Positions 25,103 through 33,732 of a stretch of 64,000 nucleotides of DNA are shown piece after piece. Under the pieces are notes generated by a model, which was not told the origin of the DNA, ran no database searches, and worked only from the letters and a program-made list of their open reading frames with translations. The first letter of the stretch is position 1. Each line of letters opens with the position of its first letter. Both the position numbers and the translations under genes were made by a program. Origin of the DNA: UBA5336 sp964506685 (GTDB lineage Bacteria; Pseudomonadota; Alphaproteobacteria; Caulobacterales; Hyphomonadaceae). Location: contig CAZDMQ010000007.1 of assembly GCA_964506685.1 (NCBI GenBank), forward strand, positions 1 through 64,000. The letters run 5' to 3'.

Positions 25103-26203
25103 TCAGTCGAACATGATGACCTGGCGCGCCACGGTCGCCTTGTTTTCCTTGAGGTTGCGCAGGGCGTCCGTCACCCCGTCCAGCGTGATCCGGTCCGACA
25201 CCAGCTGGTCGAGATGCAGCCGGTCCTGCTTGTAGAGCTCGATCAGGCGCGGGAAATCGACCCGGAACCGGTTCGAGCCCATGATCGCCCCCTGCAGCCG
25301 CTTCTCCGACGCCATGAACTGGATGCCCGGCACCTCGATATTCACCCCCGGCGGGATCATGCCGATAATCGTCGCCAGCCCGCGGGGCCGCAGCATGGCG
25401 ACCGCCTGCTCGGCGGTCTGCTTGAGGCCGATGCACTCGAAGGAATAGTGTACGCCGCCGCCGGTGAGTTCCATGACCTGGGCGACCGGGTCGCCCGCCT
25501 TCGGATTGACGGTGTCCGTCGCCCCAAAGGTCTTCGCCATCTCCAGCTTCTCATCGGCGAGATCGATCGCGATGATCCTCGCTGCGCCAGCGATCGCCGC
25601 GCCGTTAATCGCCGACAGGCCGACGCCGCCGCAGCCGATCACCGCGACAGTGGAGCCGGGCTCGAGCTGGGCAGAATTGAACACCGAACCGACCCCCGTG
25701 ATCACCCCGCAGCCGATCAGGCAGGCCCGGTCCAGCGGCATTTCCGGATCGATCTTGCAGAGCGTGTTCTCATGCACCAGAAGTTGCTCGGCAAAGGAAG
25801 AGAGATTGAGGAACTGGTTGACCGGCGCATGCTCGATCGACAGCCGGGCTTCCTCATCCGCTCCGCGGTTGAAGTAGCCGCTGTTCGTCGAACTGCATAC
25901 GGACATGTGCCCCGTGAGACAGTATTCGCAGCTGCCGCAGAAAGGCGAGAGGATGGAGACCACGTGGTCGCCCGGCTTCACATGGCTGACCATGGAGCCG
26001 ACCTGTTCGACGACGCCGGCGCTTTCATGCCCGAGAATGGTCGGCAACGGGTAGGGGAAGGAGCCATCCCAGAAATGCACGTCCGAATGGCAGACCCCGG
26101 CCGCCTTCACCCGCACGAGCACTTCCCGGGGTCCGGGCTTGGAGATCGCAACCTCCTCGATCGACAGCGCCTCACCCGGTGCGCGCAGAACAGCAGCTTT
26201 CAT
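25103..26203 (-). CDS. Zinc-dependent alcohol dehydrogenase (MDR)
   Basis: A 366-residue NAD(P)-dependent alcohol dehydrogenase. Catalytic zinc ligands sit in GVCHSDVHF and GHESAGVV; the structural zinc cluster is complete (CGSCEYCLTGHMSVC); the Rossmann motif is VAVIGCGGVGLSAINGA, followed by IAIDLADEKLEMA, where the Asp favours NAD(H). It is close to the class III/Rxyl-type alcohol dehydrogenases seen in mycobacteria and proteobacteria. ATG at 26203 is chosen for its ggagg at about 8 bases. The end lies 30 bases from the convergent terC stop. The substrate is unknown. Confidence 0.93.
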   Translation of the reverse strand: MKAAVLRAPGEALSIEEVAISKPGPREVLVRVKAAGVCHSDVHFWDGSFPYPLPTILGHESAGVVEQVGSMVSHVKPGDHVVSILSPFCGSCEYCLTGHMSVCSSTNSGYFNRGADEEARLSIEHAPVNQFLNLSSFAEQLLVHENTLCKIDPEMPLDRACLIGCGVITGVGSVFNSAQLEPGSTVAVIGCGGVGLSAINGAAIAGAARIIAIDLADEKLEMAKTFGATDTVNPKAGDPVAQVMELTGGGVHYSFECIGLKQTAEQAVAMLRPRGLATIIGMIPPGVNIEVPGIQFMASEKRLQGAIMGSNRFRVDFPRLIELYKQDRLHLDQLVSDRITLDGVTDALRNLKENKATVARQVIMFD

Positions 26204-26365
26204 CCCCTGATCCTCCCTTGGGACAGTGGCGGCCCGTTTTCGGATCCGCATTTGTGGTGCAGAGTGGACCAAACAGGGCGCGCTGGAAAGGGTTCGCCCA
26301 ACGTCAACCCCCGACGATATCTCCCGCCCCGGGACCCGCCGGGACCGGGGCGCAGGCCTCGGCCT

Positions 26366-26881
26366 CTAAAGTGATGAAAAGTCCACGGTTTCAATTACGT
26401 GACCCGTGCTTTCGACGAACCTGGCGAGATCCTCCCGCGCGATCGAGGTCGTTGCCGTGTTCACCAGCGGATGAAAGTTCAGTGTCGCGTGGGCCATGAG
26501 GGCTGTCTCGGCGATGAACCGCACCTGACGCGCCGTGTCATTGATCAGCGCGAACGCCGTGACCGATCCCGGCGCCACACCCAGGACGTCGGCCATGCGT
26601 TCGGCCGACGCAAAGGACAGCCGCCGTGTCCCCAGCACCTTGTGCAACTAGTTGAGCCGCAGGACGCTGTCGGCATGGGCGGAGACCAGCGCCAGCGTGC
26701 CGTCCTTGTCCTGCATGAACAGGTTCTTCGAATGCCCGCCCGGAATGGCGGCCTTGAGATCCCGACCCTCCGCCACGGTGAAGGTCGCCTCATGCCAGAT
26801 CGTGGTATGAGCGATCCCCAGCGCATCGAGCCGGGCGAACAGGTCCTCGGGAGTGGCTGGCGCTTCGGGACTTGCAGGCAT
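26366..26881 (-). pseudogene. Prolyl-tRNA editing (ProX/YbaK-type) gene with in-frame amber codon
   Basis: The reading frame encodes a complete YbaK-like editing domain of about 171 residues, which in working form clears misacylated Ala/Cys-tRNA(Pro). It is interrupted once, by TAG at 26648-26650. The upstream part ends TLALVSAHADSVLRLN; the downstream part resumes in the same frame LHKVLGTRRLSFASAERM and continues through SVTAFALINDT, LMAHATLNFHPLVNTATTSI to the natural end. In related proteins this position holds a variable residue before LHK, and a C-to-T change would turn CAG into TAG. It is either a fresh nonsense mutation, a sequencing error, or a site of readthrough/reinitiation (TTG follows directly). 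Confidence 0.8.
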
Positions 26882-26934
26882 GCGCCCTTTCCGCCAAGGC
26901 TTGTCTGTCCCGTCAACCGTTTCCGCAGTGTTCC

Positions 26935-27669
26935 ATGCAACTCGACGCCTACAAGATCTATGACGTTGCCCCCGACCTGGTGCCAGCCCGCTCCGAGCGG
27001 GCCTGGATGGATGCCTTTCCCGACCGCCACCCCTATCGCTGCCTGCCGCTGACCATGGCCAATTCCAGCGGCTGGGAGATACTTTGCCCGATTGATGTGA
27101 AACTGGTCTGGAATGGCGGGCCGAAGGCCGAGGATCTCGAACTTTACACGACGGGCGACCCGCGCGCCCTCACGGCCTTTGCCGACAGCCATTTCCGGCG
27201 CGGCATCGCGACCTTCCACACCGGCTACCTGTTCCGGACTCCACCCGGCTGGGGCGTCTGGACCAGCGGGCCGCCCAACTGGCCGAAGGACGGCATCGCG
27301 CCACTGACCGGCCTTGTGGAGACCGACTGGCTGCCCTTTCCCTTTACCATGAACTGGCAGATGACCCGGCCCGGCGAGGTTATTTTCCGCAAGGGCGAAC
27401 CGTTCTGCTTCATCACCCTGATGGAGCACGGCAAGCTCGAGGCAATCGAACCGAAGCGGCGGCGACTCGCCGATGATGCCGACCTCACCCGCGAATACGA
27501 GGCCTGGCGCGACAGCCGGTCCGACTTCAACGCCCGCCTCGCCTCGCGCGAGACCGAGGCCCTCAGGGCACGCTGGCAGCGGCACTACATGCGCGGTGAA
27601 AAGGTCACCGGCGACAAGGCGGACACCCACAAGACGAAACGGCGTCTGAAGCCCCCGAAAGACATCTGA
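26935..27669 (+). CDS. DUF6065 family protein
   Basis: A 244-residue soluble protein. It matches a family described as DUF6065: start MQLDAYKIYDVAPDLVPA, DRHPYRCLPLTMANSSGWE, ILCPIDVKLVWNGGP, SGPPNWPKDGIAPLTGLVE, and TMNWQMTRPGEVIFRKGEP. A conserved Trp-rich region suggests a binding or hydroxylase-like fold, but no catalytic function is known. It is divergent from the broken editing gene. ATG at 26935 is preferred to an upstream start at 26872 because the family begins MQLDAY and the extra 21 residues overlap the neighbour's start. Confidence 0.78.
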   Translation: MQLDAYKIYDVAPDLVPARSERAWMDAFPDRHPYRCLPLTMANSSGWEILCPIDVKLVWNGGPKAEDLELYTTGDPRALTAFADSHFRRGIATFHTGYLFRTPPGWGVWTSGPPNWPKDGIAPLTGLVETDWLPFPFTMNWQMTRPGEVIFRKGEPFCFITLMEHGKLEAIEPKRRRLADDADLTREYEAWRDSRSDFNARLASRETEALRARWQRHYMRGEKVTGDKADTHKTKRRLKPPKDI

Positions 27670-27774
27670 TTCAAGCGAAAAGCGTACCCGGTGCCGCATT
27701 TTCGCCACATGCGGGTATTGATCTCGCGAGGCGCGTTCGTTTTGCGCCCCATATAAATGTCCGGGGAGACACCA

Positions 27775-28113
27775 ATGAAGACCATCATCACAGCAACTGC
27801 CTTTGCGATTGCCGCTGCCCTGCCGGCGACGGCGGCGACGATCACCATCGAATTCGCTCCAGATGACGGCTCCGAGCCGGCAGCCTTCACCTTCGACGAT
27901 GCCACCGGCATGTCGACGGGGCCGGACGGGTCGACCAGCCCCTTCACCTGGGACGAGGACACCGCCACTCTCTGCGGTACCGATCCCGAAGGCAGCGAAG
28001 TCTGCGCAACCTTCACCGATAACAGCGCCGAGCCGGCCGTCGGCGTGACCTCGCCCTACACGCTGAGCACCGGCGGCGGTGGCACGGCCACCATCACCGC
28101 CATGTCCGAATAG
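27775..28113 (+). CDS. Small exported protein, unknown function
   Basis: A 112-residue protein with a clear signal peptide (MKTIITATAFAIAAALPATA, about residues 1-20) and a mature part of repeated Thr/Asp-rich strands (TITIEFAPDDGSEPAAFTF, TATLCGTDPEGSEVCATFTD). It has two Cys (in LCGTD and EVCAT) that may pair. The ATG follows gggag at 9 bases. It is probably a periplasmic or secreted beta-rich protein; no family recognised. A strong terminator follows. Confidence 0.7.
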   Translation: MKTIITATAFAIAAALPATAATITIEFAPDDGSEPAAFTFDDATGMSTGPDGSTSPFTWDEDTATLCGTDPEGSEVCATFTDNSAEPAVGVTSPYTLSTGGGGTATITAMSE

Positions 28114-28140
28114 GCCAGCTCGCAACGGTCCGACGCCAGG

Positions 28141-28171
28141 ACGGCCCGTAGCTCCGGCTGCGGGCCGTTTT
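28141..28171 (+). terminator. Rho-independent terminator
   Basis: A near-perfect 12-bp stem (acggcccgtagc with gctgcgggccgt) around a tccg loop, followed by tttt. It lies 28 bases downstream of the small exported protein gene. Confidence 0.85.
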
Positions 28172-28284
28172 CGATTGCGGATCGCCTTCAAGTCGTGTCC
28201 CTTCGCCAAGGCGGAGACGACCTTTTGATCGCGTTGCATCGGGCCATGGCCCGCATCCGGCCGGAGCTGAGGGATACGAACACG

Positions 28285-28887
28285 ATGGCACTGGACCGCC
28301 AGACACTGGACATGACCGGCGCCCGACAGGGCGACCTGCACGAACACACCCTGCAGATGGGCGATGACACGGTCACGCTGGCCAATATCGCGACGATGGC
28401 GATCGAAACCCGGCAATTCCAACCCTTCGACACACCGCGCAACCGCACGCGGCAACGCCTGGCCCTCGTCAGCGGCAGTTTTGCATTCGTCGGGATGGTG
28501 CTCTGCCTCGCCTGGTGGGGACTTTCCGCCGCCGGGCCAGTGTCTCCGATTGCTGCGGCGACGATCCTGCTCGGCCTGCTCTTTCTTGCGCTGCTCGTGC
28601 GCGCCTTCTGGCTGTCCGCACGGATACGGCAGGTACAGGACTACTACCAACTCAGCATTGGCGCCTCCGATGGGCGGACCCTTTCGCTGGTCGATGACAG
28701 CCGCATCGTGCTCGAACAGGTGCGTGACCTGATACGGCGCAAGATCGATACCCAGGATCATATCACGACCGGGCATTTCGACCTCAACACCGACACTGTG
28801 GTGACATCGCGGACGGGTGACGACACCGGGCCGACAACCTCCGGAATGCAGGCCAGGACTGCGCCCGGCACAGATCCGGCGGCTTGA
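28285..28887 (+). CDS. DUF6232-like membrane protein, unknown function
   Basis: A 200-residue protein if ATG at 28285 is the start (a GTG at 28195 would give 230). It has a beta-rich N part (LHEHTLQMGDDTVTLANIAT), then two transmembrane helices around residues 65-85 (LALVSGSFAFVGMVLCLAWW) and 92-112 (IAAATILLGLLFLALLVRAF), and a C-terminal cytoplasmic part, YQLSIGASDGRTLSLVDDS and IVLEQVRDLIRRKI, that resembles DUF6232-type PH-like proteins. A Thr/Pro-rich tail ends the chain. No function is known. It is followed by truB about 100 bases later. Confidence 0.65.
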   Translation: MALDRQTLDMTGARQGDLHEHTLQMGDDTVTLANIATMAIETRQFQPFDTPRNRTRQRLALVSGSFAFVGMVLCLAWWGLSAAGPVSPIAAATILLGLLFLALLVRAFWLSARIRQVQDYYQLSIGASDGRTLSLVDDSRIVLEQVRDLIRRKIDTQDHITTGHFDLNTDTVVTSRTGDDTGPTTSGMQARTAPGTDPAA

Positions 28888-28989
28888 ACTCCGCGCGCCG
28901 ATCTGCCAAACCCCGCGCGTTGGTCCCGCCCATTCATTATCCGGTCCGGCAGGCTCGACCCGCGCCCGACTCCCGAAAAGGCATGCATC

Positions 28990-29931
28990 ATGGCCCGTCA
29001 GCGCAAGCGCAAAGGCGTTCCAGTTCACGGTTGGCTCAACCTCGACAAGCCGCAGGACCTGACGTCCACCCAGGCGGTCGGCCAGCTCAAGCGGCTGACC
29101 GATGCCCAGAAAGTCGGCCATGGCGGGACCCTGGACCCGCTCGCCGAGGGCATCCTGCCGCTGGCCTTCGGCGAGGCGACCAAGACCGTTCAATGGGCAA
29201 TGGATGCCGAGAAGGAATATGTCTTCACGATCGAATGGGGCCGGTCGACCGACAGCCAGGACCGGGAGGGCCGGACGATTGCCGAAAGCGATGTCCGGCC
29301 GGATCGCGCCAACCTCGAACGCGCGCTCGCAACGTATGTCGGCGAGATCGAACAGGTCCCCCCGCGCTTCTCTGCTGTCAAGGTCGAGGGCGAGCGCGCC
29401 TATGATCTTGCCCGCGACGGCGAGGACTTCGAGCTCAAGAGCCGCCGGGTCAAGGTCCATGCAGCCGAGGTCATTGACCTGCCGGACCCTGACAGGGCCA
29501 CGATTCATGTCCGCTGCGGCAAGGGCTTCTACGTGCGGGCCCTGGCCCGCGATCTCGCCCGCGATCTCGGCTGCGAGGGGCATATTACATATCTTCGTCG
29601 GACAAGGGTCGGCGTGTTTCACGAAGATGATGCCGTCCCGCTCGCCGAAATTGCCGCCATGCCGGACGCCGATGTGGTCCGTGCGAGCCTCGGTCCGCTG
29701 GAGACCGTGCTGGATGACATACCGGCGATCGATGTTGGCGTCGACGCGGCGTTTGCCATCCGCCAGGGCCGCTCCGTCCGGCTGATGCCACACGTGCTCG
29801 AGGCGTGGCGCGCGGATGTCCGTTCGGCGCGCGGCGACAGGCTGACACTCGCCATGGATGGCCGGACTGCCCTCGCGCTTGGCGAGGTCCGTGCCGGAAG
29901 TTTCAATCCCTCCCGCGTGTTCCAGATGTGA
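28990..29931 (+). CDS. truB: tRNA pseudouridine(55) synthase TruB
   Basis: A 313-residue enzyme that forms pseudouridine-55 in the T loop of tRNAs, and acts as an RNA chaperone. Motif I contains GHGGTLDPLAEGILPL, with catalytic Asp49. Other conserved parts are QVPPRFSAVKVEGERAYDLAR and CGKGFYVRALARDLARDLG. The usual partner genes rbfA and rpsO are not in this window; truB here sits between a DUF6232-like gene and the convergent ycgN. Identification is certain. Confidence 0.96.
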   Translation: MARQRKRKGVPVHGWLNLDKPQDLTSTQAVGQLKRLTDAQKVGHGGTLDPLAEGILPLAFGEATKTVQWAMDAEKEYVFTIEWGRSTDSQDREGRTIAESDVRPDRANLERALATYVGEIEQVPPRFSAVKVEGERAYDLARDGEDFELKSRRVKVHAAEVIDLPDPDRATIHVRCGKGFYVRALARDLARDLGCEGHITYLRRTRVGVFHEDDAVPLAEIAAMPDADVVRASLGPLETVLDDIPAIDVGVDAAFAIRQGRSVRLMPHVLEAWRADVRSARGDRLTLAMDGRTALALGEVRAGSFNPSRVFQM

Positions 29932-29962
29932 CAGCGCTTGCGCCCTCTTGAGGCGACCCGGA

Positions 29963-30421
29963 TCAGGGCGGATTGCCCTGCCAGTCCACAACATGGTCGA
30001 TCTGCTCGTCTTCAAGCACCGTATCCTCGGACCAGGTCCGACCCATGATCGAATGGCCGTCGCGATGCACGCGCGTGCGATCGCCGCAAACGAGATGATG
30101 CCAGTCCGGCAGGTCCTTGCCCTCATGCACCAGCCGGTAGGCACAACTTGCCGGCATCCATTCGGTGTCCTCGACCCGGCTGGGTGTAAGCTTGAGACAG
30201 TCGGGGACCTTCGACTTGCGATTGGCATAATCGCTGCAGCGGCAGGTCTGCGCATCAAGCAGTCGGCAATGCAGGCGCGTATAGGCAATATCCCCACTGT
30301 CCTCGTCCTCGAGCTTGAGCAGGCAACACTTGGCGCAGCCATCACACAGGCTCTCCCATTCCGCCTCGTTCATCTCCTCCAGCCGCTTGCGCCGCCAGAA
30401 GGGCTCACTATGCTCAGGCAC
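29963..30421 (-). CDS. YcgN family cysteine cluster protein (UPF0260)
   Basis: A 152-residue protein with the UPF0260 signature. An N-terminal LCDGCAKCCL cysteine cluster (Cys at about 26, 29, 32 and 33) and further Cys in HCRLLDAQTCRCSDY, VPDCLKL, PASCAYRL and LVCGD. The cysteines probably bind a metal or Fe-S centre; the function is unknown. It is downstream of the small GNAT gene on the same strand by 5 bases, hence co-transcribed. Confidence 0.93.
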   Translation of the reverse strand: MPEHSEPFWRRKRLEEMNEAEWESLCDGCAKCCLLKLEDEDSGDIAYTRLHCRLLDAQTCRCSDYANRKSKVPDCLKLTPSRVEDTEWMPASCAYRLVHEGKDLPDWHHLVCGDRTRVHRDGHSIMGRTWSEDTVLEDEQIDHVVDWQGNPP

Positions 30422-30426
30422 GCCCG

Positions 30427-30711
30427 CTAACTCCCAGTTGAACCGATGGTTTTCCAGGCTGGATTGCGCGCCAGCAGGTCCGTCGCAAACCAGCAGGACG
30501 ACGTAACGGGCACACCCTTGGCAGCGGCATCCTCGACGGCACGCCGGACAAGCTGCTTGCCAAGCCCGCGCCCACCCAGAACGTCCGGAACGATGGTGTG
30601 GGTGATGTGGAGTCCGCCGTCAGGACGGCGCTCATAATCCAGATGCGCTTCCACCCCGTCGATCGCGAGGCTGTAACGGCGCTGGCTCATTTCATGGACG
30701 ATCTCAGTCAT
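30427..30711 (-). CDS. Short GNAT family N-acetyltransferase (YjdJ-like)
   Basis: A 94-residue protein of the single-domain short-GNAT type (COG2388). It carries RRYSLAIDGVEAHLDYERR, ITHTIVPDVLGGRGLGKQLV (acetyl-CoA signature) and a terminal ATDLLARNPAWK. Such proteins may bind acetyl-CoA with no clear substrate. Its stop is 5 bases upstream of the ycgN ATG, and the two form a pair seen in other Alphaproteobacteria. Confidence 0.88.
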   Translation of the reverse strand: MTEIVHEMSQRRYSLAIDGVEAHLDYERRPDGGLHITHTIVPDVLGGRGLGKQLVRRAVEDAAAKGVPVTSSCWFATDLLARNPAWKTIGSTGS

Positions 30712-31023
30712 GGGACGCGACTCCCACGCCTCGCGTGTCTTCGCAAGACTGCATGAGTTCCCCCGCTCTGCTGCCGGACGTACCTGCCCCGGCTCCGGAC
30801 CTTTCTGTCGCTACGCCCATGTCTCCCTCCGCAAATCATCATCGCCCTTATTGCAAACCGGCATCCGCATGGCAACCACATATGATCTTTTAATGTTCTT
30901 TTTTTATTCTTGACACTTGGCCAAGGGAGATGCAATGGCGTTGCGTATTGTGCAGTCTTGAATGAAACAGGGCGAGGGTGCTCCGCCAAGACTGGCGGCG
31001 GCGCCGGGCATCGGAGGGATATC
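30712..31023. other. Gap of 312 bases between divergent GNAT and amidohydrolase genes
   Basis: No supported gene. The middle (about 30880-30910) is unusually AT-rich for this genome, with a tttttt tract followed by TTGACA at 30910-30915. This could be a -35 element with upstream A/T tract for the amidohydrolase; a good -10 at 16-18 bases is not obvious (a TGCAAT lies at 15). Confidence 0.35.
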
Positions 31024-32325
31024 ATGACGGGAACTGAAGGTCTTTCGCGCGCGCTTGGACTGGCAGTGTTGATCGCGGTTCTTTTCGCGCGATCCGTCGC
31101 GGCCGAACCGCTCCTGCTGCGAGGCGGCAATGTGCTGGATGTCAGATCCGGGAAGGTGCTGGCCGATCACGAGGTGCTGGTGAATGACGGGCGGATTGTC
31201 GGCGTCGGTCGACGCGGCAGTCTTGACGTTCCGGACACGGCGAGGCGCGTGGACATGCGGGGCGCGACGCTACTGCCTGGGCTGACTGACAGTCATGTCC
31301 ACCTGACGAGCCGGGCAGATATCCATGGCTACAGGCGACTGGCTGTCTCCCTGCCACGGGCGACCGTGTCGGGCGTCGCGAACGCGGAACGGACACTGCG
31401 AGCCGGCTTCACCACCGTTCGCAATCTCGGCGGTCCGGGCTTCGCAGCTGTCGCCCTGCGGGATGCTGTCGATGAGGGTGAAATACCGGGCCCGCGCATC
31501 ATTCCGGCAGGCCCGGCCATCGGGATCACGGGCGGCCATTGCGATAACAACCTGCTGCCGGCGCGTTATGGCGACGTTGCCGGCGGGGTCGCTGACGGGC
31601 CCTGGGCCGTCCGTCAGAAAGTGCGGGAAAATGTCAAATATGGCGCCGAGGTGATCAAGTTCTGCGGCACCGGTGGCGTCCTGTCCAAGGGAACCACGAT
31701 CGGTGCCCAGCAATTCACGCCAGAGGAAATGGCCGCGATCGTCGATGAAGCGCACTTGCTCGGCCGCAAGGTTGCCGCTCATGCGCATGGGGCGAAGGGT
31801 ATCGGCGCGGCGATCGAAGCCGGCGTGGACTCGGTTGAACACGCGAGTCTCATTGATGATGACGGACTCGCAGCGGCCGTCCGGCGTGGGACCTACCTGT
31901 CGATGGACATCTATGTCTCCGATTTCATCCTCTCGGAAGGAGAAGCCGCAGGAATCCTGCCCGAGAGCCTCGACAAGGAACGCCAGGTCGGACAGGCGCA
32001 GCGGGAAAGATTCCGCGCGGCGGTCGAGGCCGGGGCAAGAATCGCGTTCGGAACGGATGCGGGGGTCTATTCCCATGGCCTCAATGCCCGCCAGTTTGCC
32101 TATATGGTCGAGTGGGGCATGACGCCGCTTCAGGCCATCCAGGCAGCGACCATTGGCAATGCCGCCCTGTTCGGCCTGCAGGACGAGATCGGCGAGATCA
32201 TGCCGGGCAAGGTTGCCGATATCATCGCCGTCGACGGCAATCCCCTCGAATCGATCCGCGAACTGGAAAGTGTCGACTTCGTGATGAAGGGCGGCGAGAT
32301 TTTCGTCTCTGCTCTCCCCGATTAG
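31024..32325 (+). CDS. Exported metal-dependent amidohydrolase
   Basis: A 433-residue amidohydrolase with a signal peptide (about residues 1-27, ending RSVAA), so it acts in the periplasm. The metal centre is visible: DSHVHLT (HxH), VIKFCGTGGV (bridging Lys position), AHAHGAKG, VEHASLID, and FGTDAGVYSHGLN with the metal-site Asp. This layout matches the Xaa-Pro/Xaa-Arg dipeptidase-like and imidazolonepropionase-related amidohydrolases found with TonB systems. The natural substrate is unknown; N-acyl or cyclic dipeptides are guesses. ATG at 31024 is chosen because it gives a normal signal peptide; in-frame upstream sequence does not. Convergent with pspF. Confidence 0.9.
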   Translation: MTGTEGLSRALGLAVLIAVLFARSVAAEPLLLRGGNVLDVRSGKVLADHEVLVNDGRIVGVGRRGSLDVPDTARRVDMRGATLLPGLTDSHVHLTSRADIHGYRRLAVSLPRATVSGVANAERTLRAGFTTVRNLGGPGFAAVALRDAVDEGEIPGPRIIPAGPAIGITGGHCDNNLLPARYGDVAGGVADGPWAVRQKVRENVKYGAEVIKFCGTGGVLSKGTTIGAQQFTPEEMAAIVDEAHLLGRKVAAHAHGAKGIGAAIEAGVDSVEHASLIDDDGLAAAVRRGTYLSMDIYVSDFILSEGEAAGILPESLDKERQVGQAQRERFRAAVEAGARIAFGTDAGVYSHGLNARQFAYMVEWGMTPLQAIQAATIGNAALFGLQDEIGEIMPGKVADIIAVDGNPLESIRELESVDFVMKGGEIFVSALPD

Positions 32326-32336
32326 GGTGTTCGGCC

Positions 32337-33596
32337 TCAGGGCGGCGAGACCGACACGGTCTGGGTCTCGTCGCTGCCGGTCTTGCGGCTGGCTTGCCGG
32401 CCATAGCCATGCTTTTTGAGAAGGCCGCGAAACTGGTGATATGACAGGCCGAGGAGTCGGGCAGCGCGGCCCTGATGCCCGCCAGATTCTGCCAGGGCGG
32501 CGTCGATGAGCTGCATTTCGTAGCGGGCGACTGCCCGCTGGAAGTCCGCCGGTACGGACGCGTCGGGATGCACGGTCGAAGACTGCCCTGCCTCGCCGTT
32601 TCGCTGTTCGTGCCGGCGTGGCTCGTACGTGGGACCTGGCTCCGGGCCTGGCTCCGGNNNNNNNNNNNNNNNNNNNNNNNNNNNNNNNNNNNNNNNNNNN
32701 NNNNNNNNNNNNNNNNNNNNNNNNNNNNNNNNNNNNNNNNNNNNNNNNNNNNNNNNNCCTGGCTCCGGGCCTGGCTCCGGACCAGGCCCCGGGCCGGTCG
32801 CGGGCCGCCAGGGCGAAGCAAAGGGGTCCAGCGCGGCGGGATCGAAGCGAACCGGGTCAGCCGGGCTTTCCAGCAGGGCCATGTGCGTCAGTCTTTCGGC
32901 GAAATTCCGCAACTCGCGAACATTGCCCGGCCAGGAATGGGCCTCGATTGCAGCAATGGCAGAGGGGGCAAACCCGGGAAAGTCCATGCGCATCTCGATC
33001 GCCATGCGGCGCGCGAAATGGTCGGCCAGAAGTGAGGCGTCGCCGCTGCGCGCGCGAAGGGGCGGCAGAGTGATCACGTCGAACGCCAGCCGGTCTAGAA
33101 GATCGGCGCGAAAGCCGCCGCTGCGCACGCGCGACGGAAGATCCACGTTCGTGGCGGCCACCACCCGGACATCCGTTGTCAGTACCTTTTCGCCACCCAG
33201 CCTCTGGTACTGGCCATATTCGACAACACGCAGCAGCTTTTCCTGCACACGGCTGGACGCCGTGGCAATCTCATCGAGGAACAAGGTTCCGCCATCTGCC
33301 AGTTCGAACCGCCCCGCCCGGCGCTCGGCCGCGCCGGTAAAGGCGCCGCGCTCATGCCCGAACAGTTCCGAATCCAGCAGCTCCTCTGACAGCGCCGCAC
33401 AATTGACCTTGATGAACGGGCCCTCCCATCGGCTCGAAAGGAAGTGCAACCGCTCGCCGATCAGTTCCTTGCCCGTCCCACGCTCACCAATGAGCAGGAG
33501 CGGTCTATCCAGCGGCGCCACGCGGCTCGCATGCTCAAGCGCCTCCAGCCAGGCCGGTGCTTCGCCGATCAATTGAGGGGCATGGCGGGTCAACAT
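32337..33596 (-). CDS. pspF: Phage shock transcriptional activator PspF, interrupted by assembly gap
   Basis: A sigma-54 enhancer-binding protein with no N-terminal sensor domain, like E. coli PspF. AAA+ domain: Walker A IGERGTGKEL, sigma-54 contact loop GAFTGA, Walker B LFLDEI, arginine-finger region and SWPGNVRELRNFAERL. A C-terminal Fis-type HTH reads GHQGRAARLLGLSYHQFRGLLKKHGYG. The two domains are joined by a linker of Pro-Glu-Pro-Gly repeats that contains the 100-N gap, so the true length is unknown. The gene is divergent from the psp operon. It should be held off by PspA and, when released, drive the sigma-54 promoter at 33733. The start has no obvious Shine-Dalgarno. Confidence 0.92.
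   Translation of the reverse strand: MLTRHAPQLIGEAPAWLEALEHASRVAPLDRPLLLIGERGTGKELIGERLHFLSSRWEGPFIKVNCAALSEELLDSELFGHERGAFTGAAERRAGRFELADGGTLFLDEIATASSRVQEKLLRVVEYGQYQRLGGEKVLTTDVRVVAATNVDLPSRVRSGGFRADLLDRLAFDVITLPPLRARSGDASLLADHFARRMAIEMRMDFPGFAPSAIAAIEAHSWPGNVRELRNFAERLTHMALLESPADPVRFDPAALDPFASPWRPATGPGPGPEPGPEPXXXXXXXXXXXXXXXXXXXXXXXXXXXXXXXXXXPEPGPEPGPTYEPRRHEQRNGEAGQSSTVHPDASVPADFQRAVARYEMQLIDAALAESGGHQGRAARLLGLSYHQFRGLLKKHGYGRQASRKTGSDETQTVSVSPP
32637..32783. repeat. PEPG-coding tandem repeat flanking an assembly gap
   Basis: Both sides of the N run hold copies of a 12-bp unit (ggctccgggcct on the plus strand), coding Pro-Glu-Pro-Gly in pspF on the minus strand. The repeat probably caused the assembly break. 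The number of units is unknown. Confidence 0.85.
32658..32757. other. Assembly gap (100 N)
   Basis: Exactly 100 N, the conventional placeholder for a gap of unknown size. It lies inside the pspF linker repeat and keeps the frame only by chance or by padding. Confidence 0.99.
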
Positions 33597-33610
33597 GTTT
33601 GTTGTATTAC

Positions 33611-33625
33611 ACCAATATTATTGGT
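33611..33625. promoter_or_regulatory. Palindrome upstream of pspF
   Basis: A perfect 7-1-7 inverted repeat (accaata-t-tattggt) begins 14 bases from the pspF start, inside an AT-rich stretch, and about 108 bases upstream of the sigma-54 promoter of the psp operon. The position suits an enhancer site for PspF or an autoregulatory operator. Confidence 0.4.
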
Positions 33626-33732
33626 CAAAAAAGCCCTTCGTTTCGTTAAATACCCTGAATTTCTTCAGCCCGATCGGTGCCCTGTCTCTTTAATTCTCAT
33701 GATAACAGTGACTTACAAGCTTAACGCCAGAC

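Noticed and set aside
26545..30345. A minus-strand frame of 1266 codons
   Set aside because: It runs antisense through DUF6065, two small genes and truB, all of which have clear family or signal-peptide evidence.
32637..32783. Repeats on both sides of the N run as a possible CRISPR array
   Set aside because: The units are directly abutting 12-mers without spacers, coding PEPG in frame in pspF. This is a simple tandem repeat.
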